64,000 nt of DNA from CAWFGW01 sp963849955 (GCA_963849955.1 CAWKJU010000001.1:186001-250000), one strand, 5' to 3'. Positions 1 to 9,724 are shown, numbered from the stretch's first letter. Notes: generated by a model not told the origin, from the letters alone. Translations and numbers: made by a program.

Positions 1-2438
1 TCACTTCTTGTAGTTCGTTTTTCTTGTAGTTCGGTATTTTCGGGGTTATCCTCCTCAGAAGATGCTTCAGTCAAATCTTCTTCGTTGTAAGAATCAATTA
101 AAACAGGAACTCCCACTTTGCGTTTTCCAGAGTCAAAGGTGATTAATAATGCTGGCAATAAAACCAAATTAGTAATCATGGCAATTAACAGCGTTGTTGA
201 AGTTAAAATTCCCAACATCACAGTTCCTCCAAAGTTTGAAAAAGCAAAAATAATGAAACCTGAGAATAACACGATAGAGGTATAGAACATGCTAGCCCCC
301 GTTTCCTTAATGGTTTTTTGAACTGATATTTTTACCTGAAAGTTATTGGCAAATAGCTCTTGTCTGTATTTTGCTAAAAAATGAATGGCATCATCCACTG
401 ATATACCAAAGGCTATACTAAAAATAAGGGCTGTACTCGGTTTTAATGGAATACCCATATAACCCATTAAAGCACCAGTGACGGCTAGTGGAACTAAGTT
501 GGTGATAATTGAAAGTACCACCATTCGTACATTTCTAAACAAAAGCCCCATAATGATCGCGATTAGTACAATAGCCATCACTAAACTTTGTCTGAGATTT
601 TTAATTAGGTATTTATTCCCTTTAATAAATAGGAGCGTTGTCCCTGTGATTTCGTAATCAATACCCGTTTTAATTTTTGCATCGGCTGTTTTAAAAATGC
701 GATCAGCTTCGGGAATAATGACCTGATGGATTAATGTATCCATTGATTTAGAACCAATGTCAGCTACTTTAATCGAAATTCGCACTTGACCAGTGGTGTC
801 GACTAATGACTTGAGTAAGTTGTCCGAGTCTTTGCGTTCGCTTCGCTTGAGATAACTTAATATTCTGCCTTTATCTTGATTGGTAGGAATTGCGTAAAAA
901 TCGGGCAGCCCAGCCCAATAAGCTTGTCGTGCACCTTTAATGAAGTTTAAGATGGATACTGAAGCCGATAGCTCTGGTTGTTCAGCAAGGAAATTTTGAA
1001 ACTCATCTAGTTTTTCAAGAAAACGGGTGTTTTTCAAAATGGTAGGATCATGGGCATCGATGACAATTTCCAACGGCATGGCTCCACCAAAGTTTTCTTC
1101 AAAAAAAGCTAAATCATGTCTTACTCGGCTGTCTTTCGGTAAGTCTTCCACCATATAAGAAACAGAATATACTTTCCATGACCCCCAAAGTGATACTAAT
1201 ACGATGATTCCTGTTATGATAAACACTTGCTTTCTTTTTTGCATGACCACATAATCCAGCCAACTTAAGAAGCTCTTCATGAGCTTAAAGTTGAGGTGCT
1301 TGGTGTGCTTTAATTTTGGGTCAGGTAAAAAAGAAAAAACAGTAGGAATTAAAATGATACTGATAATGAATGTTCCTAAAACATTGATACCAGCAACTAA
1401 GCCAAACTCCCGCAAGATAGTGATGTCAGCGGATACAACTACTAAAAAACCAACTGCAGTAGTGAAGTTAGTGATTAAGGTTACAATTCCGATTTTGCGA
1501 ATCACAATACTTAGTGCTTTGATTTTGTTGTTGTGCTTCACAAATTCTTGATGATATTTATTAAGCAAATACACGCAGTTAGGAATTCCGATAACTACAA
1601 TAATTGGCGGTATTAAACCAGTTAATAAAGAAACATCATAACCCAATAAAGCCATAGAACCCATTGTGCTTATTACAGCAACTCCAATAACGAGGACTGA
1701 GAAAATAACTGCAGAGAACGATCTGAAAAAGGCAAAAAGAATGATTGCAGTTATTCCTAAGGACATCATCAAGAACATTTTTAACTCCGAGTTTACTTCG
1801 CGAGTCATAGTTGTTCTGACATAAGGTAACCCCGCATAATGGGCTTGAATTCCTGTTTTTTCTGAAAAGTCGTCTACATAAGCTTCCACCTCACTTACTA
1901 AAGAAATTCTTCTTTTCGAATCATTATAACTTTGATCTAATGTTACTAAAACAGTAGTTGCACCATTGTCTGGGTTATAGAGGTGTCCTTGATAAAATTT
2001 TAACGACTTAAATTCTGAAAGTAGGGAGTCTAATTCAGGTTGATTGTTGGGAATGGTATTGAATAGTTTAATGAAATCAAACTTCCGCTTTGAATCATTA
2101 CGTTGAAGTTTATAGATGTTTGGTAAGCCAACCACATCATTTAATCCTTCTAAAGTGTCAATGCCTTCACACATTGCTGCGAAAGCTTTAAAATTTTCGA
2201 GTTGATATATGCTACTGTCTTTAAAGCCAATAGCTAGCACATTGGCATCTTGTCCAAAGGTTTCTTTGAATTGACGAAAGTATTGCGATTCATATTTTGT
2301 TGAAGGTACAAGTTCGGCAAACTTAAAACTCATTCGTACTTTCGTAGCTTGATAGCCCATGAAAGCCGTGAATAGAATTAGAACCCCAATCAGTAAAAAG
2401 CGATGCTTTAGAATTATATGCGCTAGTCTTGTCCACAT
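1..2438 (-). CDS. RND/MMPL-superfamily exporter (C-terminus beyond window edge)
   Basis: Translating the minus strand from the ATG at 2438 gives about 812 codons without a stop up to the left edge, so the C-terminus is missing. The protein starts MWTRLAHIILKHRF, has one N-terminal membrane segment, a periplasmic domain, then a block of hydrophobic helices; this arrangement occurs twice, as in RND pumps and the Patched-like COG1033 exporters. The second membrane block carries FGISVDDAIHF, matching the acidic proton-relay motif on helix 4 of the MMPL/RND family. The tail at the edge is acidic and hydrophilic. The substrate is unknown; hopanoid, lipid or drug export are all possible for this family. 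No membrane-fusion partner gene is visible. The gene is divergent from the lipoprotein at 2587. Confidence 0.88.
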   Translation of the reverse strand, partial: MWTRLAHIILKHRFLLIGVLILFTAFMGYQATKVRMSFKFAELVPSTKYESQYFRQFKETFGQDANVLAIGFKDSSIYQLENFKAFAAMCEGIDTLEGLNDVVGLPNIYKLQRNDSKRKFDFIKLFNTIPNNQPELDSLLSEFKSLKFYQGHLYNPDNGATTVLVTLDQSYNDSKRRISLVSEVEAYVDDFSEKTGIQAHYAGLPYVRTTMTREVNSELKMFLMMSLGITAIILFAFFRSFSAVIFSVLVIGVAVISTMGSMALLGYDVSLLTGLIPPIIVVIGIPNCVYLLNKYHQEFVKHNNKIKALSIVIRKIGIVTLITNFTTAVGFLVVVSADITILREFGLVAGINVLGTFIISIILIPTVFSFLPDPKLKHTKHLNFKLMKSFLSWLDYVVMQKRKQVFIITGIIVLVSLWGSWKVYSVSYMVEDLPKDSRVRHDLAFFEENFGGAMPLEIVIDAHDPTILKNTRFLEKLDEFQNFLAEQPELSASVSILNFIKGARQAYWAGLPDFYAIPTNQDKGRILSYLKRSERKDSDNLLKSLVDTTGQVRISIKVADIGSKSMDTLIHQVIIPEADRIFKTADAKIKTGIDYEITGTTLLFIKGNKYLIKNLRQSLVMAIVLIAIIMGLLFRNVRMVVLSIITNLVPLAVTGALMGYMGIPLKPSTALIFSIAFGISVDDAIHFLAKYRQELFANNFQVKISVQKTIKETGASMFYTSIVLFSGFIIFAFSNFGGTVMLGILTSTTLLIAMITNLVLLPALLITFDSGKRKVGVPVLIDSYNEEDLTEASSEEDNPENTELQEKRTTRS

Positions 2439-2586
2439 AAATAGTCGGCAAAGGTAAGTATTTTTTCAGCGATATACCTCTAGGTAAGTTACTATTTACT
2501 ATGCTAACGGATTTATTTTAATAATTATTAAAAGCGAAATAATCAGAACGTTTTATAATGTGGTATTTAAAATCTATTTTTAGATA

Positions 2587-4671
2587 ATGTTAACACATAA
2601 GAATGTATGTTTCTTTTCACTATGGGTAGTATTACTTATCCTTTGTTCATGTGCGAAAGAATTCGACAACTTGAGTTGGGATAGCTCAGTGACTACCCCA
2701 GTTGCAAAGGCTAAGTTAACTTTGGGAGATATCATCGAAGAAGATTCTCTAATTAAAAAAAATGATGATAATTCATATTCTTTAGTTTATAGAGATGAAA
2801 TTTATACATTTTCAAACCCCCTCGATTCTTTTGTTGATATTCAAATACGACCTCTAATTAAAGATGTAACCTTAGAGTCATTAGAATTAGAGCCTCAAAG
2901 TTTTGAATCTAAAGTAACATTAAATGAATTATTAGGAGATAATGTTTTTTTTAAAATCTTGTTTCCAGATCAAACATGGGTTGATAATAATTTTAATGGA
3001 ACTTCTTTCCCTGTCACCTTAGACCCAATAAATGTAGATTTTTCTAACATACTTCAACGCGCCATATTGACGAAAGGAAAATTGAATATTCGTCTCGACA
3101 ATCAACTACCATTAGACATTAAAGGAATCAACTTTACTATAAAAAATGCCGTTGGCGGACAGGTGGTTTATCAAGGTTCGTATGATGTGAATTCTGAGCA
3201 GACGATAGTTGATGAAGTAGACTTAGCACAAAAATTAAATGGTCAGTCCATCGAAGGGCAATTGGTGGTAGAGTTAGGTACTGTTTCGGTAAGTCCGGCT
3301 CAAGGTCCCGATTCTTTATTTATTGATTATTCAGATGCCTTTACAGCAGCTATTACATTGTCTGATTTAAAAGTGTCGGAGGCCGATGCTATATTTCCCG
3401 CACAGAACATTGTGGAAGCAAAAGATACAGTGGGTTTAATTGGGTTGGGAGATGTAGAGTTAACCCGAGCAATAATAAAACAAGGGCGAATATCAACAAT
3501 CGTGAGTAGCACAGTTGAAAGTGAAATGTTTATCGAATATTATGTGCCAAGCGCTGTGCGAAATGGACAAATTTTCAACTTCAAGGCTACTGTCCCCGCA
3601 GCACCTTCTGATGGCTCAATTTCAATTGATAAAGAATTTTCTTACGATGGCTACGATTTTGATTTTACAGGAAAAGATGGTGATTTGACCAATGCTTTTT
3701 ATAATGAGTTGTATGCTCGTATTGAGAATACAGGCCAAATTATTCACTTGTCATTACAAGACACTATTTCCTTAGCTATTCAGGTAGAAGAACTAATACC
3801 AAGTTATGTGGAAGGCTATTTAGGACAACAAGTATTTGAAATTGATCCAGACACGATATTTTTTAATGCTTTTGATGACATTAAAGCTGGTGCATTCTCT
3901 TTTGAAACTGCTAAGTTAGAGATAACCGTGGAGAATGGATTAGGAGTAGATGGTGAATTAGTGTTTAACCAATTAGCTGCCATCAATAGCAAAACCGGTC
4001 AGAAAGTGAACTTTCCAAATATTCCCTCATTCCCAATTCAAGAAGCTAGCAATTTAGGGAATGGTTTTTTATCCAGCACCCAGCGTTTTCAAGTCGATAA
4101 AGCGGTATCTATTTTAAATATTTTGCCTGATAAAATCTATTACAATATATCTGGGGTGCTTAATCCTGGTGGTAATGTACCTGCTTATAGCGATTTTATA
4201 TATGATAATGCTGAGTTAAAAGCTTATTTAGATTTGGAAGTACCCTTTTCTTTCAATGCAACTAATTTAGTGTTGTCCGATACAATCAGTTTTGATCAGG
4301 AGTCTCAACAACGACCGGAGGAAATTCAAAATGGCGTATTACGATTTATCGTTCAAAATGAATTTCCGTTAGACGCGAGATTAAAAGTGTATGCACTGGA
4401 TGAACAAAATCAGCTGATTGATTCATTGGTGACCACAGATAAAATTCTAGCTGCAAATAGCTCTCAAAACTCCGTATCTCAATCACAAGAATCAGTAGTT
4501 GAGTATTATGTAGAAAAAGCACGGTTGGAAAATGTATTAAAAGCTCGAAAATATGTATTTGAAATAGCCTTTGCGTCACCAACTAGCGCTTATACTAAAT
4601 TGTATGCAGATTATTCTATAGAGGTATTAATGACGGTTGATTTTAATTACAGAGTGAGTTCTGGTTTGTAG
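2587..4671 (+). CDS. Large lipoprotein paired with a DUF5723 protein
   Basis: This 694-residue protein begins with a hydrophobic signal ending in LCSC, with the lipid-modified Cys at residue 22. The rest is beta-rich and Asp/Ser/Asn-rich with no enzymatic motif, so I do not assign a function. Its C-terminal third (QNEFPLDARLKVYALDE and what follows) resembles the end of the 354-residue lipoprotein at 24506-25570 (TNKYPAGFDLRLELLDE). The stop codon abuts the ATG of the DUF5723 gene at 4672, so the two are almost certainly co-translated. By analogy with other Bacteroidota lipoprotein/barrel pairs it may sit at the outer membrane and contact the partner; that is inference. Confidence 0.85.
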   Translation: MLTHKNVCFFSLWVVLLILCSCAKEFDNLSWDSSVTTPVAKAKLTLGDIIEEDSLIKKNDDNSYSLVYRDEIYTFSNPLDSFVDIQIRPLIKDVTLESLELEPQSFESKVTLNELLGDNVFFKILFPDQTWVDNNFNGTSFPVTLDPINVDFSNILQRAILTKGKLNIRLDNQLPLDIKGINFTIKNAVGGQVVYQGSYDVNSEQTIVDEVDLAQKLNGQSIEGQLVVELGTVSVSPAQGPDSLFIDYSDAFTAAITLSDLKVSEADAIFPAQNIVEAKDTVGLIGLGDVELTRAIIKQGRISTIVSSTVESEMFIEYYVPSAVRNGQIFNFKATVPAAPSDGSISIDKEFSYDGYDFDFTGKDGDLTNAFYNELYARIENTGQIIHLSLQDTISLAIQVEELIPSYVEGYLGQQVFEIDPDTIFFNAFDDIKAGAFSFETAKLEITVENGLGVDGELVFNQLAAINSKTGQKVNFPNIPSFPIQEASNLGNGFLSSTQRFQVDKAVSILNILPDKIYYNISGVLNPGGNVPAYSDFIYDNAELKAYLDLEVPFSFNATNLVLSDTISFDQESQQRPEEIQNGVLRFIVQNEFPLDARLKVYALDEQNQLIDSLVTTDKILAANSSQNSVSQSQESVVEYYVEKARLENVLKARKYVFEIAFASPTSAYTKLYADYSIEVLMTVDFNYRVSSGL

Positions 4672-5901
4672 ATGAAAAAGAGTTTTATATTAAATTTAGT
4701 TTATTTTATAAGCTCTTATGCTTTTTGTCAACTTCCCGTTTGGCAGGGTGATTTTGCCTTTTCTGAAGATTCCCTTAAGCCTAGTGATTATTTTACGCTT
4801 GTTTCTGAATATATCAATAACTCTAATTCAATCTCGAATCAATTTATAAACAATTTAGATCAAGCAACTTTTATTGATACTGAAAACAAGAGGAGAGAAC
4901 TTGCAAGTGCTAGTCAGAATATTCGAGTAGGATTGGTATTCGATGCTGGAATTTGGTATAAACATCGTCTGAAAAAAAACGATTTAACATTTGTATTTAA
5001 TCTCCGAACCAGAAGTTTTAGAACGATAGAAACTAATAGAGATGTATTGGATTTAATTTTTAATGGTAATACTGATAATGAGGGTAAGGTAATTGATTTT
5101 TCACCCACAAACATGTTTCAATATGTACACCAGGAAGTTTATTTAGGTGCTGAAAAACGTTTTGATAAAATTGGTTTGTTGATTGGAGGAGGTGTAGCAC
5201 TTCAAAAACTAGCTTATCATCGGCAATTGGAATTAACAGGATCGATTTACACCGCACCTTATGGTCAATACATTGATTATGATATTCATTATACAGACCA
5301 AGAAACACGGTCCTTGAGCACAAGTAATTTTAAGCGCTTCGAGGGCATGGGTGCTACAATAAACGCATATGCAGAAAAACAATTTAATAACATGAGTCGC
5401 TTAGCGATGGAAGTAAAAGATATCGGGTTTATCAATGTCGATGATGTAAGGGAATATAAACTAGATGAAACCATGAGATGGGAAGGGGTATACGTAGAAG
5501 ATGTAACCGGAACTCCAACAATTATTGGGGAATACCCCAATCCAGAACTAGTAGAATCAAGAAAATCAAAAAAGCTAACCACCACTGGAAGTGTTAATTT
5601 GAGCTATTTTGCCCGTGTAACTCCAAAAATATTTGGTTATGCTGGTGTCAAAAAGTTTTTTACGTCAGCTTACACACCCAGATTGTATGCAAGACCCTAT
5701 TATGAAATTTGTGAATTAGTTGCTGTAGGGCTTCCCGTGGCTTATGGCGGGTTTGGCAATTTGGATGTAGGAATTTCTTTCAAAGGAAAAATTCTAAATA
5801 ATTATAGTTATGTGATTGATGTCAATTACCTTGAAAGTCTCTTTATGCCAAAAAACTCAAGCGGGCAAGGCTTTAATTTTGGTTTATCCGCTATGTTTTA
5901 G
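4672..5901 (+). CDS. DUF5723-type outer-membrane protein
   Basis: This 409-residue protein has a signal peptide (MKKSFILNLVYFISSYAFC, then QLPVWQG). The mature part has alternating polar/hydrophobic strands and ends in Phe (NFGLSAMF), which suggests an outer-membrane beta-barrel. The segment RWEGVYVEDV near residue 270 matches RYEGIYLGDI in the paralogue at 23115-24494, a landmark I associate with the Bacteroidota family DUF5723. It starts on the base after the stop of the upstream lipoprotein and is followed 11 bases later by the radical SAM gene, so the three look like one operon. The molecular function is unknown. Confidence is high that the gene is real and moderate for the family name. 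Confidence 0.82.
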   Translation: MKKSFILNLVYFISSYAFCQLPVWQGDFAFSEDSLKPSDYFTLVSEYINNSNSISNQFINNLDQATFIDTENKRRELASASQNIRVGLVFDAGIWYKHRLKKNDLTFVFNLRTRSFRTIETNRDVLDLIFNGNTDNEGKVIDFSPTNMFQYVHQEVYLGAEKRFDKIGLLIGGGVALQKLAYHRQLELTGSIYTAPYGQYIDYDIHYTDQETRSLSTSNFKRFEGMGATINAYAEKQFNNMSRLAMEVKDIGFINVDDVREYKLDETMRWEGVYVEDVTGTPTIIGEYPNPELVESRKSKKLTTTGSVNLSYFARVTPKIFGYAGVKKFFTSAYTPRLYARPYYEICELVAVGLPVAYGGFGNLDVGISFKGKILNNYSYVIDVNYLESLFMPKNSSGQGFNFGLSAMF

Positions 5902-5912
5902 ACTTTTGTCGG

Positions 5913-6929
5913 ATGCACATAGCCGATAGCTTTCAAATGATGTCCAAACTTTCGCTTCCGCGATTGAAAAATGCTTATCAGCTATACCAATCATTTCAAA
6001 AATCTCAGAAGTCAGGTAAAGCATTAATTCAAGGTTTGCCCAGTAGCATTGCCATTGAACCGACAACGAGTTGCAATTTGCGTTGTCCGGAATGCCCGAG
6101 CGGTTTACGATCTTTCACAAGATCCACAGGCATGTTGACCCCAGCGTTGTATGAAAAGATATTAAAGCAAATAGCCCCCACTTTGACTTATTCCACGCTT
6201 TATTTTCAAGGGGAACCTTATTTAAACCCTCATTTTTATGATTTAATACAACTTTCCACCAAATATAATCTGTATTCAGCAACTTCTACCAATGCCCATT
6301 TTTTGGATGAGGAAAATGCGCATAAAACAATAGTTTCTGGTTTAAGTCGCTTGATAATTTCCATCGATGGTACTTCACAGGATACCTATGAACAATACCG
6401 TGTAGGGGGTAAGTTAGATAAGGTGATTGAAGGGACAAAAAATGCGGTGAAAGCAAAAAAAGAGCTGGGTGGAAAAACTCATATCATCTTTCAGTTTTTG
6501 GTAGTCAAACCCAATCAACACCAGTTGGAGGAAGTGAAGCAGCTGGCAAAAGAATTAGGAGTAGATGAAGTGAAATTCAAAACCGCGCAAATTTACGACT
6601 TCAAAAACGGGAGTGATTTAATCCCTACCATAGATAAATATTCTCGTTACCGTGAAACGGCAGATGGTACGTTTGAAATCAAAAATGAGCTAGAAAACAA
6701 ATGCTGGAAAATGTGGCAGTCGTGTGTAATTACGTGGGATGGGCGAGTGGTGCCTTGTTGTTTTGATAAAGATGCGAAATACAACATGGGGTCTTTGGAG
6801 AATCAATCGTTCAAAGAAATCTGGTTTGGAGAAAAGTACAATCGCTTTCGCCAACAACTTTTAGATGATAGGCAGTCAATTGATATTTGTCAAAACTGCA
6901 CGGAGGGATTGCGTGTTTTTGAGGATTGA
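5913..6929 (+). CDS. Radical SAM/SPASM domain protein
   Basis: A 338-residue protein with the radical SAM cluster motif C54-x3-C58-x2-C61 (SCNLRCPEC), expected to bind the [4Fe-4S] cluster that cleaves S-adenosylmethionine. GEP (in YFQGEPYLNP) and the strand LIISIDGT follow, as in the family barrel. The C-terminus has SPASM-type cysteines at C264, the C282-C283 pair (VVPCC) and C326/C329 (ICQNC), which would hold auxiliary Fe-S clusters. SPASM proteins modify peptides or act as anaerobic sulfatase-type maturases; no precursor peptide is apparent nearby. It lies 11 bases after the DUF5723 gene. The start could also be the Met pair at 5937/5940. The substrate is unknown. Confidence 0.92.
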   Translation: MHIADSFQMMSKLSLPRLKNAYQLYQSFQKSQKSGKALIQGLPSSIAIEPTTSCNLRCPECPSGLRSFTRSTGMLTPALYEKILKQIAPTLTYSTLYFQGEPYLNPHFYDLIQLSTKYNLYSATSTNAHFLDEENAHKTIVSGLSRLIISIDGTSQDTYEQYRVGGKLDKVIEGTKNAVKAKKELGGKTHIIFQFLVVKPNQHQLEEVKQLAKELGVDEVKFKTAQIYDFKNGSDLIPTIDKYSRYRETADGTFEIKNELENKCWKMWQSCVITWDGRVVPCCFDKDAKYNMGSLENQSFKEIWFGEKYNRFRQQLLDDRQSIDICQNCTEGLRVFED

Positions 6930-7025
6930 TAAGATTTAACGAAATGGTAACATTATCATATTGTTAACTTTTTGCCTTTGAAGTGAAAGGCATGTACATT
7001 TCCGACACAAAAAATAATTACGGTA

Positions 7026-7604
7026 ATGGCAGATAAAAAACTTCTGAAAGCTCAAAAAGAACTTTTAAAAACACAAAAGAAACTCAAAAAAATTGAGGCG
7101 TCAGTGAAAAGTGTTGAAAACAACAAAAAATCATTAAAGTCAGCTGTTATTGAATTAGTTGAGAAAGATGGCAAAATAAAAACCATCAACAACACCCTGA
7201 AAGAACTTGAAAAGAATGATAATAAAGCAGCCAAAAATGCAAAGTTGTTAGCACAACTTCACAAACAAGTAACGAAATTATCAAAGAAGGTAGAGGGTTT
7301 GGAGTCGAAGACGATAAAAAAATTGGATGTAAAAAAACCGACTTCAAAAGCTCAAAAGGAAAAACAAAAAACCACTAAGAAGAAGCCTGTTAAAGATGAC
7401 CAAAAGGCTAAAGTGCCCACGCCTAAATTAATAGTTTCAAAAGCCCAAGCTCCAACTCAAGCGAGTAATAAGTTCTCAGCGGTAGATGCTATTGTAAAAA
7501 TCGAGCAGATGAAATCTGTAGAAGAGGTCAAGGCATTTCTTAAATCAGAAAAACGCGTGACGGTTAAGCGTGCTGGTGAGGAGAAAATTACTGCACTAAA
7601 ATAA
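7026..7604 (+). CDS. Lys-rich coiled-coil protein, unrecognised
   Basis: A 192-residue, very basic protein. Residues 1 to about 100 are heptad-like, Lys/Leu-rich helix (LLKAQKELLKTQKKLKKIE) typical of a coiled coil. Residues about 100-150 are a Lys/Pro/Thr/Ala-rich low-complexity linker similar in composition to bacterial histone H1-like tails. The last 40 residues form a compact predicted helical hairpin (SVEEVKAFLKSEKRVTVKRA). There is no signal peptide, so it is cytoplasmic. It could be a nucleoid-associated or scaffold protein; this is a guess from composition. A candidate promoter (TTTG at 6971, TACATTTC at 6995) lies upstream. It converges on the peroxidase gene with only three bases between the stops. 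Confidence 0.75.
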   Translation: MADKKLLKAQKELLKTQKKLKKIEASVKSVENNKKSLKSAVIELVEKDGKIKTINNTLKELEKNDNKAAKNAKLLAQLHKQVTKLSKKVEGLESKTIKKLDVKKPTSKAQKEKQKTTKKKPVKDDQKAKVPTPKLIVSKAQAPTQASNKFSAVDAIVKIEQMKSVEEVKAFLKSEKRVTVKRAGEEKITALK

Positions 7605-7607
7605 ATT

Positions 7608-8141
7608 TTATTGGAGCAAAGCGGTGATTTCTTCACTCAAAGGCTTCACTTTAGAATCAAAGTGAGCGATTAATTTACCGTTCTCATCTACCAAGAACTT
7701 GTTAAAGTTCCAAGACACAGTAAAGTCCCCCAAGCCATTTTGATCTTTTGAAGTTAGAAAAGTATAAATCGGGTGTTGCTCTTTGCCTTTCACATCAATT
7801 TTGGTGGTAATGGGAAAAGTGACACCGTAGTTTTTCTGACAAAACGTGGCTATTTCCTCTTCTGAACCCGGTTCTTGTCCTAAGAATTGATTACAAGGAA
7901 ATCCAATGACTACCAGTTTGTCTTTATACTGTTCACTCAAAGCTTGTAGGTCTTCATATTGATGAGTATATCCACATTTACTTGCCACATTCACCAAAAG
8001 GATTTTTTTGCCTTTGAATTGACTTAAGTCGAAGACTTCTTCGCTATTGAGCAGTTGAATTTTGAATTGGTGGATTGAGTTGTTCGATACTGTTGAAGTG
8101 ATCATAGCGAAACTAAATATACTTATGAGAAGGGCTATCAT
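7608..8141 (-). CDS. Glutathione peroxidase-family thiol peroxidase (Cys type)
   Basis: This 177-residue protein reduces hydrogen or lipid peroxides. The active-site tetrad of the family is visible: C56 (ASKCGYT), Q85 (GFPCNQF), W144 and N145 (SWNFNKF). The peroxidatic residue is Cys rather than selenocysteine, and there is an extra Cys at 101 in the usual resolving position, so thioredoxin is the likelier reductant. The N-terminus MIALLISIFSFAMITSTVSN looks like a signal peptide or membrane anchor, suggesting periplasmic action, which is common in Bacteroidota. The gene is monocistronic, convergent with the Lys-rich gene. Confidence 0.93.
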   Translation of the reverse strand: MIALLISIFSFAMITSTVSNNSIHQFKIQLLNSEEVFDLSQFKGKKILLVNVASKCGYTHQYEDLQALSEQYKDKLVVIGFPCNQFLGQEPGSEEEIATFCQKNYGVTFPITTKIDVKGKEQHPIYTFLTSKDQNGLGDFTVSWNFNKFLVDENGKLIAHFDSKVKPLSEEITALLQ

Positions 8142-8308
8142 TTTATATTAATTTACTCTATAACAAAGCACGAAAAATAAAGTTTATAAAAAAGAGGTGT
8201 GTTCTTACTTATCTTGGCAGTGTTTTACTTTGAAAAGTAAACCCATATATTTACCAAGTTTATTGGTTAGGAAACCAACAACTTCAGGAATAAACTAGTA
8301 AACTAGAA

Positions 8309-9709
8309 CTATTTCTTCATTATTTTGCCAATATGTTGGTACGTGTTTTTTTGACTCAATTTCAAGTTGTATAATCCTGAAGGTAATTCAGTTAAGTCAA
8401 TATTTTCAGTTGAAGTTCCAACTGTTTGGCTTTTTACTGTTTGGCCTTGTGAATTCAATAGATTAATAACGCATTCTCCATCTACTAATGTTAAGCCTTC
8501 TATATGGACAAAGCTTGAAGTTGGATTAGGATGAATTGAGAACTTTGAATCATTACTTAATGGAAGACTTGTTATTGTTGATATATGATATTTATCTAAC
8601 CTATATTCTATGTAATAAGGATTGTACTTCTTTAGACTGGAAATTATACAAATGGAATCGCCAGTAATATTAAAAGCTTGTTCTGGCCAATAATCACTAG
8701 TTTTTGTTTGGTATAAAGATGTCGACTCCGAAACGATATCTTCTAATATAAAAAATGTTGAAAATAAATTAGTTGAATAATCAGGGATAGCTCTAAAGTT
8801 TGTGTACAATACATATTCGTTATTAAAGAAATCAACGGAAAAATTAACCTCATGATTCCCTGTGTCAAACGTTCGTACTTCGGAACTATCTTGGTTGGTG
8901 TTACTAATAAAAACATCATCTGAAGGATAGTGAGTTAATGGTTTTTGATAAATTCCGGAAAAATAAAATTTATTTTTATTTGAATCTTTAATGAAGTTTA
9001 CTGCTCTATAAAGTTTTGGTAAATCCAGGAATAAAATGTTTTTGAATAGTTTGTCACTTTTATTCAGTTCCACAATATAAAATGTTACAGTACTAGAACC
9101 GAGAGGTGTTGGTCTACGCCAAATAGAGTCCGCTCTAGAAGACCCTAATAAATAAATGGAATTATCGTCTTCAAAAAAATCAATTATTGATCCAATATTT
9201 TCTTGATTCACTTGTTTTTCAAAGAGTAAATTAAAATTATAATCATATGAACATATTGTTGAATTTTCAATACTCAAAACCTCATCAGATAGTGCTATAA
9301 ACTTATTTACATGAATTTTTGAACTATATTCTTTTATGAGAAATTCTCCATTTGCATCCAATTTGACTAACAATGAATCAGTGATAAAAAAATAATTTGA
9401 GTTTTTGAAAAAAGAAACAAATCCGTACACGGAATTTAGCCCTAGTGTTGACATTAATTCTGTATAGGATTTTTTCCAAAGCAAATTGCCATTATGGTCA
9501 AATTTCTCTATTATTGGAAAGTACAAGTGATTGGCAGTACTTTGTTGGTAAACGATTGAAAAGTGATTTTTTTCAATAAAATAAAAGCGAGATTCTTTTT
9601 TAGAATCTGAATCAGATGCTATTATTTTACTAATAGCTGGTTCGAGTAGAACTTGTCCATTGCAAAAGAGAGTAGTCAGAACTAGGAAATGGAATAAATA
9701 TTTTTTCAT
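8309..9709 (-). CDS. T9SS-exported protein of unknown function
   Basis: A 466-residue protein with a signal peptide (MKKYLFHFLVLTTLFCNGQ) and a type A T9SS C-terminal sorting domain over the last 75 residues or so: SIHPNPTSSFVHIEG, then LLNSQGQ and LPSGLYNLKLSQK. The roughly 370 residues between are strand-rich, with repeated runs such as YFPIIEKFDHNGNLLWKK and KLDANGEFLIKEY that suggest beta-propeller or WD/PQQ-like blades, but no catalytic motif is visible. It should be carried across the outer membrane and released or anchored at the surface. The gene is AT-rich compared with the operon upstream and follows the small FeoB-associated gene by 15 bases. Confidence 0.88.
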   Translation of the reverse strand: MKKYLFHFLVLTTLFCNGQVLLEPAISKIIASDSDSKKESRFYFIEKNHFSIVYQQSTANHLYFPIIEKFDHNGNLLWKKSYTELMSTLGLNSVYGFVSFFKNSNYFFITDSLLVKLDANGEFLIKEYSSKIHVNKFIALSDEVLSIENSTICSYDYNFNLLFEKQVNQENIGSIIDFFEDDNSIYLLGSSRADSIWRRPTPLGSSTVTFYIVELNKSDKLFKNILFLDLPKLYRAVNFIKDSNKNKFYFSGIYQKPLTHYPSDDVFISNTNQDSSEVRTFDTGNHEVNFSVDFFNNEYVLYTNFRAIPDYSTNLFSTFFILEDIVSESTSLYQTKTSDYWPEQAFNITGDSICIISSLKKYNPYYIEYRLDKYHISTITSLPLSNDSKFSIHPNPTSSFVHIEGLTLVDGECVINLLNSQGQTVKSQTVGTSTENIDLTELPSGLYNLKLSQKNTYQHIGKIMKK

Positions 9710-9724
9710 TGGGTCTTTATATTT

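Noticed and set aside
1279..1551. 90-codon plus-strand frame with a hydrophobic end
   Set aside because: It lies antisense inside the RND exporter gene, whose protein has continuous family motifs over this stretch.
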